Shown piece after piece: positions 1 to 13,294 of a DNA stretch of 64,000 nucleotides; position 1 is the stretch's first letter; the number at the start of each line of letters is the position of its first letter. The translations under genes and the position numbers were made by a program. The notes beneath the pieces were generated by a model, which was given only the letters and a program-made list of their open reading frames with translations, made no database searches and had not been told where the DNA came from. Origin of the DNA: Acanthacorydalis orientalis (lineage: Eukaryota; Arthropoda; Insecta; Megaloptera; Corydalidae); contig CM068313.1 in NCBI GenBank assembly GCA_034766995.1, positions 18,368,012-18,432,011 on the forward strand. The letters are read 5' to 3'.

Positions 1-240
1 AAAGTTCTACCGCTGTTTACGCAGCTTTCTATGAAGACGCGCTATTATTTCACGAATGACGGTCAGTGACTGTCAATGTGCGAGCTTATGTTTGCTAGAC
101 TTGATCAATGGGCCCCCCTGAGGCTTACAGCGGAGCTCCCTTCCAGCTATACCTACTAATGACGCGAGTAACATAGGTAGTTCTAAGACATCACGCTGAG
201 AAACACACGCCGAACTTAATTCTTTTATCTTGTAAATTGT
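1..240. other. GC-richer segment at window edge, unassigned
   Basis: Base composition is clearly less AT-biased than the following 8 kb, with several CG dinucleotides and runs such as GGGCCCCCC. No long open frame or recognisable splice-bounded exon is seen on either strand. It could be a promoter, a 5' untranslated exon, or a conserved non-coding piece of a gene lying to the left. The boundary near position 220-240, where AT-rich DNA begins, is a visual estimate. Confidence 0.3.
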
Positions 241-393
241 TTATAGATTTCATATATCAATGATGTTATAAAATTACAAACATTTGAGAACAATTAAATG
301 TAATTCTATTGTTATATTTTGTTTCAACAACATTTATCAAGAACGTTTAAATAGTGAAGAATAGTTATCAAACGTCACTGACGTATAGAGGAA

Positions 394-487
<94 letters not shown>

Positions 488-1395
488 TAATACATGTATA
501 TATAAGTGTATGTAAAATAGTCATTGAAAAATTCCATTTAAGAATAACTTCATAGTTAATCATATAAATATTATAACATACTATCAGAGAATTGTAGTTT
601 TTTTTTAAAAAAAATAAATAACAAAAGAAACACGCTTATTAAAGGCTTTAACATAATAACTATGGCTTACTGACATAGTGTTCATTAAGATAAGGCTCTT
701 TAATATTAATATTCATTTAAATAAGCATTTATTTTATTCTAGTCATATTATTCAAACAAGATACAAGAATTATCATAATTTATTGAACGATATTTGTATA
801 GAATTCTATTATTTTAAAATAAAATAAATACAAATATAATTTTTGAATAAAATTCAAAGTGATAGTTTTTTATGAATGATATGTATAATTAAATGAAACA
901 TAAATTTTCATCCGCTGACATGCTTGTTTTTTGTCCTATTGATTATTGGAGATCAAAATACTTCAAAAGGATTGCAGTATATTGCTATAATGTACAATTA
1001 TAATATATGTATTTATATTTTGAGAACTTTTTACTTATACATATAAAATATTTTATTATAAAATCATGAACTAGTTAATAATTAAATGTTTTATTGAGTA
1101 AAATTTTGCTATTATTTTCTGTTTAGACTTTCTGTTTCTACTAACATGCTCATGTAATAATTTATTCTTTATTAGAAATTTCATTAATTAACATGCAAAC
1201 TGTGTCCACAGTGCGTTATTTATTACCTGTATTTTTATTGAAGTAATGTAAAATTAAATTCAATTTTGCTATAATATGACCACTGCTTTTATACTACTCT
1301 TAACATTACAAACAAGAATAATAATGTATCTGATAATTTTTAGTTTAATATATAGTACATTTTTTAAATAATTAAGTTATATTAAAAGTTAACAC

Positions 1396-1452
<57 letters not shown>

Positions 1453-3628
1453 GTAAACTTAAATAACTTAAAAAATCATTTTTAAGATAAATTAGAAATG
1501 TTCTATTGAGAAATATTTATGATAACAGAGTAAAACCTTCGTATAACGAACTTTTCTATAGCAAAATTTTATATTTAAAAAAAATTGATTGCCGTTTATA
1601 GTTTTAATTATATTTTGAAAATTAATTATTTATAAAAATTTCTCCCTAAACGAAAACTTTGTTGTGAAGAGATTTTATTGTATACATTTATTCACTTATA
1701 TTTCAGTATAAAAATTTCATATTTTTGTATTGATAATTATTTAATAAAATAATGTTACATTTTATATTATTAATAAATTCTGATTTTAATGGACAAAATA
1801 TTTTTTATCAACATCTTTAAAAATGAGATGCAGAACAGAAAATTAAGTTGAAAAAATTAACTAAGATTTTGTAATTTAAATTTATATTTAAGGATTATAT
1901 AAAAAATAGAAGCACAAATACAATACAATAGGAATATCAAGGCTAAACTAAAAAAAAATCATGAATATGTAATTGCATGCATGACAGCGGAATTGAAAAC
2001 TAATGTAGGAAAACCCGAAGGATTTCCATACTATAAAATTTGTAATAAGAATCTATATTTGTTATGGGTTACAGAAATCATTTCATTCAAATAAACATAA
2101 TAATAAAAAGCAACTAAAAGTATAAAAAGGATAAATTAGCATTCAAATCACTGTTTTTTAACTGGTTTATAAATCTTTAAAAAGTAAAAAGAAAAATATA
2201 GTCAAAAAAATCATTCACAAATCATCATCGATAGTTAGCTATTTCTTAATGTGGAAAAACATCAATAATTAAGAAAAAAACTCATTTTGGTCTCGAAATA
2301 TTTTTATTTCATTCATTCTTTTTTTAAATATATACTTTTTAGTTTATTTTCTGACAGTTGTTTTGATTAAAACATACATTAATTTTTTAATAATAGAAAC
2401 GAATCATAAACATATATATATATATTCAGAAAAGTAATTATAGATTTTATTTTAAAGAATTTTTTTATTGAATAAAATAATCGTTTTTTTAATATAGTTT
2501 ATTAAATTCGGAAAAATAAATATTGATTCAATCAATGATTTAACTAAAAATTTTAATTGATAAATTTAATTTCATGTTAATTAAAAATTACAGTATATTT
2601 TACACATATATTAAATACATGTATTGTAATAAATGTTAATATAAACGTTGTACTTAGAATTACATCAAACGAAGAAGATTGCGGACTAAATGTTAAATTT
2701 ATCATTCTTTAAAAGAAAAATTTTAGTATACACTTTTGTCATAGAAAAAATAAAGAACGAGTTATTATTTATATATTTAAGAACATAATTTATAAAGTCA
2801 CGTACGTGGTAATTAAATATGTACAAAAATTATTTATTTCTTATTTTATTTATTCATAATATTAAAAAGAGAAATGTTATATGTACCCAGTTATTTCTAT
2901 AAATGTATGTACTTTCATATCAAAAAATATGTAGTTATTTGGTATAATATTAAATTAAAACTATTTTTATCAATAACAAGAATGATTAATTTTTATGAAC
3001 ATAAATTAATATACACATCCATAAAAGTACGTTTGTCCTTAGTCTTAACCTTAATTTTATATATTTATTAATGACCTAAATAAACGTCGTCTGTGTCAAT
3101 AAAATTATATTCATTTACTTACACTACAAAAAAATCTCTTTAGGAAAAAATAAATAAACATACTTTTTTATTTGTATTTTTAATTTATATTTTGAGAATC
3201 TATCGTCGGAAATATAAAATCAGGTCTATAAATAAAAAAAAAAAAAAAACAGATACATTAACACTACGATCAGGTAACATCTTTCCAAACAGATGATGTC
3301 AGAATTAACTATTTCTAGGAAAAAAAAGTACGTTATCCTATTACATTATTTGTATTAGAATTGTTTTTTTTTAATTATGTTGTGTTTTTTATAGAATTTA
3401 AATACAACGCGTTTTTGTAACCGTAAACAATTAAATATAGATATGTGTATTTTCGAAATTTCAAAATATACATGTTTCTTCACACAAGTCAAAGGTTATT
3501 ACAAATTGTTTCAATAAAATTAAAAAATAATTACCTACATTCTTGTTTGATTATTTTATTTTTGTACAATCCGCGTCAAAAATAAAATGAACACGTGATA
3601 CAAAATAATTTGTTATATCTTTGGAAAT

Positions 3629-3683
<55 letters not shown>

Positions 3684-3794
3684 TTGAACATATATTTATA
3701 AACTTTTGAATGCGGAAGAATATGTTTTATCTTCAGCCGACACTAAAAAAATTTATTAAAAAAAACTTATTTGTTAATGGATTAAACAAATTAG

Positions 3795-3855
<61 letters not shown>

Positions 3856-4219
3856 TCCTTGACATACACTTCAAAAGAAATGCGACTAAAACGTAAATTA
3901 ACATTTATTTTAAACAAAATTAGTTATATAAAATATTGTTAATAAAAATAAATGATTCCTTTATATTTTGTTTATTTTAAACCTCAATAAATAATATACC
4001 ACATCCGTGTTATTAACTTAATGTTTTCGTTTGATTAATTATTAATTAAAAGAGAACTTTGTAATTATAATGTTTTATTTACAATGTAAAATTATAATAA
4101 TATTTAAATAGTCTCTAAAACAATGATTACTAAAAATATATCGACTTTGATTACAAATTTGAATTTTACATTATTTAAAACACAACAAATAATAAAAAAT
4201 TACCTTATATATATATATA

Positions 4220-4410
4220 CAGGATGATTCAGCTTAGGTATCCGCACGAAAGTATTAAAAAAAAACAAGTTATCTACCATTTAGTATTTTAGTTTATTGT
4301 ATTTTAGTATTGAATTGAACTAAAATATTAAATAATAAAATAACATGACTTTTCTTAACACCTACGCCCCCTTTTAACGCTTCCATGTGGAAGCGTTAAT
4401 TAAATCATGC
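4220..4410. mobile_element. Short MITE-like element between TA tracts
   Basis: The segment is bounded on both sides by TA dinucleotides that are part of TA tracts. Its left end reads CAGGATGATTCAGCTTAGG. The reverse complement of its right end reads GCATGATTTAATTAACG, which gives imperfect terminal inverted repeats (about 11 of 17 positions from GGATGATT onward). Inside are a 12-bp perfect hairpin at 4374-4399 (arms TTAACGCTTCCA and TGGAAGCGTTAA, loop TG) and a looser inverted pair around TAGTATTTTAGTT / AACTAAAATATTA. The TA flanks and small size fit a non-autonomous Tc1/mariner-type element. It carries no coding capacity. Confidence 0.35.
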
Positions 4411-4490
<80 letters not shown>

Positions 4491-4913
4491 CATGTGCACA
4501 AATATTAAAAATGTATATAATTGTGACATTTAAAGACGAAATTCAAATGACTTTAAATGCAAAAGTGTGTACATATATATATATATACATATAGACTAAA
4601 AACATAAATAGTACTAACAAATTCGTTAAAAAAGATGCACTATATTCTTTTATTTTTTTAATTTATATCTTTATTTGATCAGTAATAGTGTTTGATGAAC
4701 ATTTTATTTTAATTAAAAGTATCAACTATATTAAGAATAAAATAAAAATATGGAATCAAATTTAAATTGCTACCAAATCTATTGTTTTCTGTTCCGCTGA
4801 TTGAAAAACAAATTGAAAATGAGAAAATTATTTTCAAAATTGTAACTCAAGTTTAATCATTATTGTAATATGTAGACTATTTAGTGTTCAGTAGACTAAT
4901 GTGAAATAGTATG

Positions 4914-4982
<69 letters not shown>

Positions 4983-5565
4983 CATTTAAAGAAAATAAAT
5001 GTTTATGTATACAAAAATATATTGACAAAAGAAAAACCAAAAAAATATTTTGTCTAATAAGTGTGTTTAATAATACAAATTTATTATTTAAATTTATAAA
5101 TAGCATTAAATGACAAATAATTTTACTTCTAATGAACGAAATGCGTGAAGTAATTATTTAAGATAAAGACACTTTAATTATGTAAGAATTAATATCTAAT
5201 TAGTCAGTGACTAGAAACTTTTCAGTATTTGTTTCAAAAAACTAAAGATTTTATTTTAAAATTATCACTTTGATGCACTATTAACATTATATCGGAAAAT
5301 AACTATAGTCAGAATTTCTAGGAATAGTTTTTACGCAAATATACGTAAATATAATCAGATAATACAATCAATTAATATGAGATGTATTTCAAACGACATT
5401 AACACTTGCAAGAATAATAGTATGTCATTCACAGAAAATAAGAGTGCATATCGGTAAATTAATTTAACTTGTATTATGTGTATATAGTTATTTATCAAAT
5501 CTACATATTTTTTATAAACAAACTTAAGTTAATTAAATAATGAGTGCAATATTATATATGTATAT

Positions 5566-5618
<53 letters not shown>

Positions 5619-6286
5619 ATGTATATAAAACAATAAAATATAAGCCGTTTATCATAAGTGGTACATTTATAAAAAAACTGTGGCTTTTGTTAAGTATCAG
5701 CATTGCAGTAAAGGATTAAGAACAAGACAACAGATTTATTTAAATATTTTTATATGATATTAAAAAAAGTGAGTCGTATATAACAGTACTAATGACTAAT
5801 AAAATAAATACTTTTTATACATTGTTATTACATTTATATCTTCATATTATATATACGAGTATATATATGTATATATATATATAGATTAGTTTACGTGGAG
5901 GGAGTGGAATATACATAAATGAATAAATTTGGGGGACCGTCGCCGATCGTCATCGAATTGTTGCTTTTCAGTGAGTCATGATTTTAGATCTGATCTTATC
6001 ATTATGATGAAAATATTTCTTATGCTAATTTTATAATATTATAAACGGTAATGTTTAGTTAACAAAAGTATTTTATTTATAAATAATTATCTTACAATAC
6101 TTTTTATATTTGTCATTTATTAAAGCTTTGTCAAATTACTCAGTCAGTATAAAGTATTAAATTTTAAGATTTATTTGAAAATGATTCTGATTTTTATAAC
6201 TATGTATAGATTTCATTAATTTTTGTCTCTATAAAAAGTAATTCATACATCTACATACATACATACTTATATATATATATATATAC

Positions 6287-6350
<64 letters not shown>

Positions 6351-6654
6351 AATTTAATTTTAAGAAAAGACTTATAATGTATTAATATTATTATACTAAT
6401 GAATTGAGATTCCATACTTGATACTATTAATTTTGCTATTAGAAAATATTTTTTTGAAGTTAAACTTCTTTGGGTACTGCTCGAATCGTTATGAAACAAA
6501 ATTGTGTGCCGGAAGTTAAGTGCATAGGAGTAGAGTCCGTGTCAACGGTACGACACGAAACGCTGGGAAACAAAATTTTGTGACGAAAATGGAGGGTGGT
6601 ACGCATAGGAGTGGGATGGGGTGTTGGGTAGTACGGTGTGTACAAGTGCGTGTG

Positions 6655-7107
6655 TGATTTTGGAGAAGTTAAAGGCTGCTATAGCGGAAAAATATCCCGA
6701 AATGGCAAAAAAAAGTGTTGTTTCACTATGACAATGGATCAGTTCCATTTAAGCGTCGTTGCTCAATAAAAATGGCCGAAGTGAAGTTTTAAATCCGTCC
6801 GCATTCAGTTTATTTGTCTGATATGGCTCCTTCGAAATTCCATCTGTTTCCGAAATTTAAAATTTTCTTGTCTTAAAAACGATTTGGGTTGAATGAGAAC
6901 AAAATATAAGCCGTGAACGACTATTTTGAGGACCTCCATGAAATCCACTTCCAGGAAGGAATCAAAAAGTTAGAGAAACGGCAAGTGCATTTGAGCTTAG
7001 AGGCGATTATGTTGAAAAATTTACTACATTTTGAAACTGAATCTGTTGTCTCTATTGTCGAACCAAGCGACTCTTCAAATCGCCCACCTATTGTATTTCG
7101 TGATTAA
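6655..7107 (+). pseudogene. Degenerate mariner transposase (C-terminal half)
   Basis: The translated sequence resembles the C-terminal half of mariner (DD34D) transposases. In order it shows LKAAIAEKYPEMAKK, a HYDNG stretch in place of the HxDNA motif, LSDMAPSKFHLF in place of the YSPDLAPSDYHLF motif, and a tail containing YFEDLHEIHFQEGIKKLEKR that matches the usual YFAEL...YKEGIMKLEERW region. It is dead: there is a frameshift at the A-run near 6706-6715 and at least three in-frame stops (near 6790, 6873 and 6906). The spacing between the two visible catalytic Asp positions is 29 residues instead of 34. The N-terminal half is not recognisable upstream, where a TA tract ends at 6346. No terminal inverted repeat was identified. 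Confidence 0.75.
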
Positions 7108-7603
7108 ATAGTCACGCTAACGATTAAATTACTTCTGAACAATTTTTTAATGCGTTCAAATGTTTGTTTAATTTTTCATTTAATTTTTGAAGACAAAATG
7201 TTATGTATTAAGGTGTGAAGAATTGATTTAATGCTTTCAGTAACAATTTTGATAAGCAGAATGTAAAAAGTTTTAAATTAAATCTTTAAAATACACCGAT
7301 TTATACTTTTATGGTTAATTACTTTTAATTTTTCATTGTTTTGTTAGCAACATAAACGTATTTTATCACTTAATACTAAATATTATTTATTATAAGACTG
7401 GTTGTAGATTTTTCAGATCATTGTAATTCGTTTCAAAAATTTTCATAAAAAAATGGAATTCAAAAAATAGATTTACTTTTTTATCATCAAATTGAACATT
7501 TTTATTGTTGTTTGTATTCTTTTTGATTTCACACCGACATGAAAAAGTTAAAGGAAAAAATAAAATATTTATGTTATTTAAATGACATACTTTTATTTGT
7601 GTA

Positions 7604-7686
<83 letters not shown>

Positions 7687-8573
7687 CATACACATATGAC
7701 TATATGTAGAAATCCACTTATAATAACCGTGTTTAATACAATAAAGAAATTTGTCACTGGCCTTAAAATTGACTTAATAAGAAACGTTAAATATTTCTGC
7801 GAACATTAGTATTTTAATAACATTATTCTTATATTTTTCTTGAATAATTATCAACTAACACAATAAATGAATGACGTAATAAATATATACGTATATAGGA
7901 CATGTAATCGATACTCATCATTGAACTTTAAATTTAAGCTCTTCTAAAATTATGAATATATTATAGTAAGAATTTCATGTGTCACATTTTCGGTAATGTA
8001 AGACATAATTTAGTTATATTTTTATGTTATTTTTAAACTCTCGCGCTTAATATTTCTTATAACAGTATCAAAGTTGAAGAAATATTAAATAGAACAGATG
8101 TTGTCAAACGTAACGAGTAGAGAGTACGATTTTCTTAGAAAATTAAAATATGTGTATCTTTCTATAGATAAAAAAATAATTCCATCGTAAAATTTCTATA
8201 AAACAAAATTTTTTTCGTGTAGACCACCTCCTCGTAACGCCACTCCCCCAACTACACTCAACAAGTACCACGTTAACCATTCCGATTATTTCCGATGTTT
8301 CACGAATCGTCATGTTCGTCGATTCCAATGAAACAGTATTCGGACATGGCTAGTTGTATGTTGGTCTCTCCAAATGTACCTCTAAACAGAGTATTAAGGT
8401 TCAGTGTACAGAAGAACACAAATCAATTACGAATACCATGTACACAGAAGTTTTAGAATAAGTTTACAATAAATTTTCTTTTCAGTTTCATTTAAAATCA
8501 AGAAATAAATTTCATTACACAAATCTATATTTCGTTTTTAATTTTTCATTTAAAAATTGTTAACACTTAACAA

Positions 8574-8650
8574 GAACGAGTGAAGTGAGCGGAGGCGGAA
8601 CCCCCGTGAGATCGGCGAGCTTAGAAAGTAGGGGGAGGAGCCTCCTGGTA
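8574..8650. repeat. GC-rich short repeat-like segment
   Basis: A compact GC-rich segment in otherwise AT-rich DNA. It contains GAGTGAAGTGAGCGGAGG and ends in GGAGGAGCCTCCTGG, which is partly self-complementary. Its reverse complement (CCTCCGCTCACTTCACTCG) loosely resembles the segment at 10557-10612. No coding frame is convincing. It may be a fragment of a dispersed repeat. Confidence 0.3.
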
Positions 8651-8705
8651 TTTGAAAAAAATCTATAGTTATTGTAAGGAAATATATGTAATTCAAATAT
8701 GCATT

Positions 8706-8771
<66 letters not shown>

Positions 8772-9255
8772 AAATTGACTGATGATGATGATGATGATAC
8801 AAAAAAAATAAAAACGTATCGAATGGCTGAATGGCAGACCTAAAAACAAAAACTAAAAATGTATAATAAACGCTAAGATATCTTAGAAATAAAATGAAAA
8901 AAATATTATAAAATAAATATTATTGATGGAAACATAAATTAAATCATTATAAATAATTATTATTTTTTTAATGTGATCTATTAGTCATAGTGTGGCTACA
9001 ATGAATGCTCGAAAAATGTTAACATATCTCTTTCACTCACATTATACAAATATCGTATTTAACATAAAATAGCTTTTAAATAATTCGTCTACTACTTTAT
9101 CGAGCAGAGAAATTATCTATAAGTAAACAATATGAGAATGATTTAATTTTTACTGAATCTTGGGTCAATGCTTATCTAAAAATATATTGTAATGCAGAAC
9201 ACATGCAGTGTGTTTTCTGAAAAGTATGTGAATGTAATCGAAAAATAAAACAATC

Positions 9256-9494
9256 ATGAACAGAACAACTTACACATTTTGTACATTTGAGAATTGTTGC
9301 AATGTAATTATTGAAAATACTGCAAAAGAATTACAAAATGAAGTTAATACATTATTTACTGAATCATCTATTCGATTTATCTGTGATCTTTCAACAACGT
9401 TTGATGATCAAATAGAACAGGTAATTTAGATTTCATGTAATTATTCACTAGTAAACATAAATTGCTATATTTATTATTTTTGTGTACAACTGAG

Positions 9495-9576
<82 letters not shown>

Positions 9577-10494
9577 ATATACATATAAATAATTTTGAGA
9601 ATATAATGTATGTGACGTTTATAAATGTATTAAATATATATGATAATTTTTAATAATACATCTTATAAATTCATTTTATTTATTTTTTCAATATCTGAAT
9701 TTGGTTAATAATATTTCAATTAAACGATTAATATAAGTTATTCTTACCCGATAACCTTATGGTTATTAATGCAGCCGAGTTATATTTGAATTTAATATTT
9801 ATTAATTTTTGAATAAAAGAAGTAGTAATAAAACTTTTTTTGAATATAATAGAAATTCAGTATATTAAAATATATTTTAATAATAATAACTTCTTTTAAA
9901 ATATGTAACTTAAATGTTAATACTTTATGCACACAATATATGTATTTAGTTATATATTAGAAGAAATCAAAGAAAATGCAACTTAAAGCGTTTAAAACCA
10001 TCGCTTCAATTCAAAAATTCCCCAGAAAGAACAGACACTAATTGGAAAATTGCACCATTGCCCAAAAGGTTATTAAATCGACATTTAGATTTAGGAGATG
10101 TGTCTCCTGCGGATATAATTCATTTCAAAAATGCATTAAATTCAAATGTGCAAGGAATCCAGGTATATTATATAAACATTGGCAGATATATATTTATTAT
10201 AAATGAATGTTCTTTTCGTAATTGATTTTAAATTTTTAATATACTAAATATTTTATTCAAAATATAGGTAGATTTTGATGACGGACATTGTCCTACTTGG
10301 AAAAATCAAATTCTCGGTTTATATAATGTTTATAAAGCTGTTCATGATTTAATTCCTGATGTACCAAAAATTAAAATTGCACCGATTTTAATGTTAAGAC
10401 CAAGAGCTTGGAATATGATTGAATATCATGTATTTGTAAGTCCTATTAAATATAGAGTTTTGTATTATTAAATAAATTGATAATTAATATTTTA

Positions 10495-10554
<60 letters not shown>

Positions 10555-10768
10555 TAGAGGACTTCGTCCTCCTGCTCGTTGCGCTAGCCAACTCCCTAGT
10601 TCGTTGCGCTAGACCACTTATCAATTATAAGCACGTACATGTAACCAAATGAAACAATAAACATATTTTTTAAAACCCATTTATGTCTATATAATCATTC
10701 TTGTAGATATGTTGCAACGTAGTTATTTTATACATAAACATATACATATGTATATATATATATATATT

Positions 10769-10828
<60 letters not shown>

Positions 10829-11092
10829 GTATCCATATAATCATTATCGCAGATAGATTGCAACGTAATTGTTTTATACATATTAGATACATATATAGGT
10901 AAACAAATTTGGGTACTATACAAACCTCGTCCCAAATAAATAAGTAGACGTAATGGATTTATATATATATATATATATAATGTTAGTAGGTCTACATAAA
11001 AAATTCTGGCAGATAGATTAGGTATTGCAACGTGTTGTTCTATAAAGTTTTTTGTGGATAATTTTGATTTTATATATAAAGAAAGATAAAGA

Positions 11093-11165
<73 letters not shown>

Positions 11166-13294
11166 CATCTGTGTTCAAACAATTTTGAAAAATAAATTTC
11201 AATTAACTAAAACTAATTTTATAATAAATAAATTTATTGCATAAATACGCGATATTGTCTAATATTTAATTGTGTAGATAAATGGAAAACCCATACCTGG
11301 CCCTTTATTTGATTTTGGAATGTTAATATATCACAACGCACATATTTTGATAGAAAATGAATGTGGCCCATTTTTTTATTTATCAAAAATCGAAGGATCA
11401 GATGAAGCAGATTTGTGGAACAGAATATTTGTTTGGACCGAAAACAAACTTAGTATATCTCCAGGAACAATCAAGGCCTGTATTTTGATTGAAAATATAT
11501 TATCATCTTTTGAAATGGACGAAATTTTATACGTGTTAAAAGATCATGCGATTGGTTTAAATTGCGGGATTTGGGATTATTCTGCTTCAATTATTTGTAA
11601 ATTTGGTAAATATAATTTTAAATCTTTTACCGTTAAATTATTTATAAATGTCGAGAATAGTACTTACATATAAGATTTTAAACATTCACAAAATATATAA
11701 TATACTTAAATTTATATACTGTAAATAAATATGAAATTTATAGAAAAATTTAAAAAATTATATATTATAATTTTATATTAAGAATATTCAATTTAGGTGA
11801 GGATCCAAACTTCTTACTACCTGACAGAAATAAATATGTAAACATGGAACGTCATTTTTTAAAACGTTATATGCAATTATTAGTTCGAGTGTGTCATGCA
11901 AGAGGAGCCCTTGCTACAGGAGGAATGGCTGCTGCATTAGTTCCTACATCACATACAAAGTAATATGTAAAGTTTTTCTAAACAATCCCACAATAAATGA
12001 TTTTCAATTATTTAATTACCGTAATATTAGTAACATTTTTTTTTTATTTATTTTAAATACATTCGTATTACTTACAGCTCAAATGATGTTATTAAAAAAG
12101 TATTAAGTTCAAAAAAAATGGAAATAGACGAAGGTATTGATGGTTTTATGGTTTACGATATAAATTTAGTTTCTAAAGTGAATGAGGTATGTAAGCTTAC
12201 TACAAATGATGTACTTGTTTTCATTCGAAAAATGTAACTCGTCGTTAATATTAAAATTTTTTCTTAATTTATCAGTATTGAATTTAACATTTATTCGATA
12301 TTGATTATTGAAGTAATATTCATTATTGTTTTTTATACCCCTTAATTTTCACAAAACACGTGTACCCTTAAACACTATAAAATTGTAATACATAGTCTGA
12401 TATATGTACATACATATACATATATATGTAAATATATACATATGTATATAAGGAAGAGAATAGAAATGTTTTCTAAATATGAATTTCAATGAATTAGATG
12501 ATTCTTTTTATAAAATTGTAACTATTTTAGCTTTGGAAAACAACTTGTGGTAATTCACCAAATCAAATTGAAAATAAATTAGAGGATTTATTTATAACAG
12601 AGACTGATTTATTAACAATGCCAAAAGGAGGAGTAACCCTGCATGGTCTAAATAAGAATATTCAAGTAACCATTTTGTTTATTTATAACTGGTTCTGTGG
12701 CAAAGGGCATTTTTATTATAATAATTCTGTTGAAGATTCTGCAACAGCAGAAATTTCTAGATCACAAATTTGGCAATGGATTAGGCAGCAGGTAAAAGAA
12801 AGAGAATGACAATATTGAACCATGTATTCCATTTTTTACACATATTGAAATAATATAGCAATGAATTTGCCATTTTAAACAAAATACCATTATACTTAAG
12901 TATTTATTGAACATTAATAACAACTAAGTGTGACATTTAACAAGTGGCGATATTACAAATAGAACACAAATTCTATTTATTTAAAGTAAAAAACAATGTG
13001 AAACATTTATATATAAAAAATTGAAATTTGTAGGCAATTATAGAAGATAACAATGAAGTTGTGACTTACACATTGGTTAAAAATTTATCGAATCAGTTTA
13101 TGCATAATGAATTTAAATCAAGTTATTCAGCAAAACATTTGAAGAAATTACTGAAAGCACAATGTGTATTTTTAGAAATCATAACTATGTATGAATTTCC
13201 AGAGTTTATTACAAGCTTCTTGAATGACAATTATGTATTTAGAGCATACCATGATTATGCCAATATAGAATTTAAACTAAAATATAAATTATAA
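9256..13294 (+). CDS. Malate synthase, eight exons, intact
   Basis: Malate synthase condenses acetyl-CoA with glyoxylate to give malate, the second step of the glyoxylate shunt. Exons joined at GT-AG sites with matching phases are 9256-9420, 9950-10162, 10268-10435, 11278-11605, 11797-11959, 12078-12186, 12531-12791 and 13034-13294, giving 555 residues (family about 530-560). The ATG at 9256 is the first Met after an in-frame stop at 9235. Visible motifs are RPRAW (residues 170-174), a Mg-binding Glu in ACILIEN (254), GLNCGIWDY with Asp282, and the catalytic-base region SVEDSATAEISRSQIWQW with Asp451. The spacings 84, 28 and 169 equal those I recall for E. coli MSA Arg166, Glu250, Asp278 and Asp447. 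The family signature deviates at its end (WDY-SA instead of WDY-hydrophobic-F), and the usual Arg after GLNCG is Ile. The C-terminus is YKL, not a canonical SKL-type PTS1, and no obvious mitochondrial leader is seen. Introns contain TA tracts at about 9495-9575, 10498-10554, 10763-10830 and 11094-11162. Introns show this is a resident nuclear gene, not bacterial contamination. Confidence 0.9.
10551..10625. repeat. GC-rich intronic repeat with duplicated 14-mer
   Basis: Directly after a TA tract in malate synthase intron 3. It contains a 6-bp hairpin (GAGGAC-TTC-GTCCTC, 10557-10571). It also contains two near-identical 14-mers, GCTCGTTGCGCTAG at 10574-10587 and GTTCGTTGCGCTAG at 10599-10612, spaced 25 bp apart. 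A related string, TGTTCGATGCGCTCG, occurs at 29241-29255. This looks like a fragment of a dispersed or minisatellite-type repeat and not part of the gene. Confidence 0.45.

Larger units (their letters stand above)
241..9255. other. AT-rich intergenic region with (TA)n tracts
   Basis: No coding gene is supported. The region holds (TA)n tracts at about 399-483, 1401-1447, 3633-3678, 3797-3855, 4411-4487, 4914-4980, 5569-5615, 6290-6346, 7605-7685 and 8710-8769. It also holds one MITE-like element (4220-4410), a decayed mariner (6655-7107), and GC-richer patches near 5890-5960, 8210-8440 and 8574-8650. The apparent small ORFs made of Tyr-Ile repeats are translations of the TA tracts. The 8210-8440 patch could belong to the promoter or 5' untranslated region of the malate synthase gene, but no core promoter motif decides this. 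Confidence 0.7.

Noticed and set aside
375..563. Small ORFs made of Tyr-Ile repeats (here and at more than 30 other TA tracts)
   Set aside because: They are translations of (TA)n microsatellites, open on both strands because TATATA has no stop in any frame.
7582..7809. Overlapping ORFs of about 100 and 75 codons at a TA tract
   Set aside because: Mostly microsatellite translation, with flanks that read as random AT-rich sequence.
9421..9963. Alternative malate synthase exon-2 acceptors at 9960 and 9963
   Set aside because: Both put exon 2 out of phase with exon 1. The acceptor at 9949 keeps frame and gives the expected LY-basic-RNQRK stretch.
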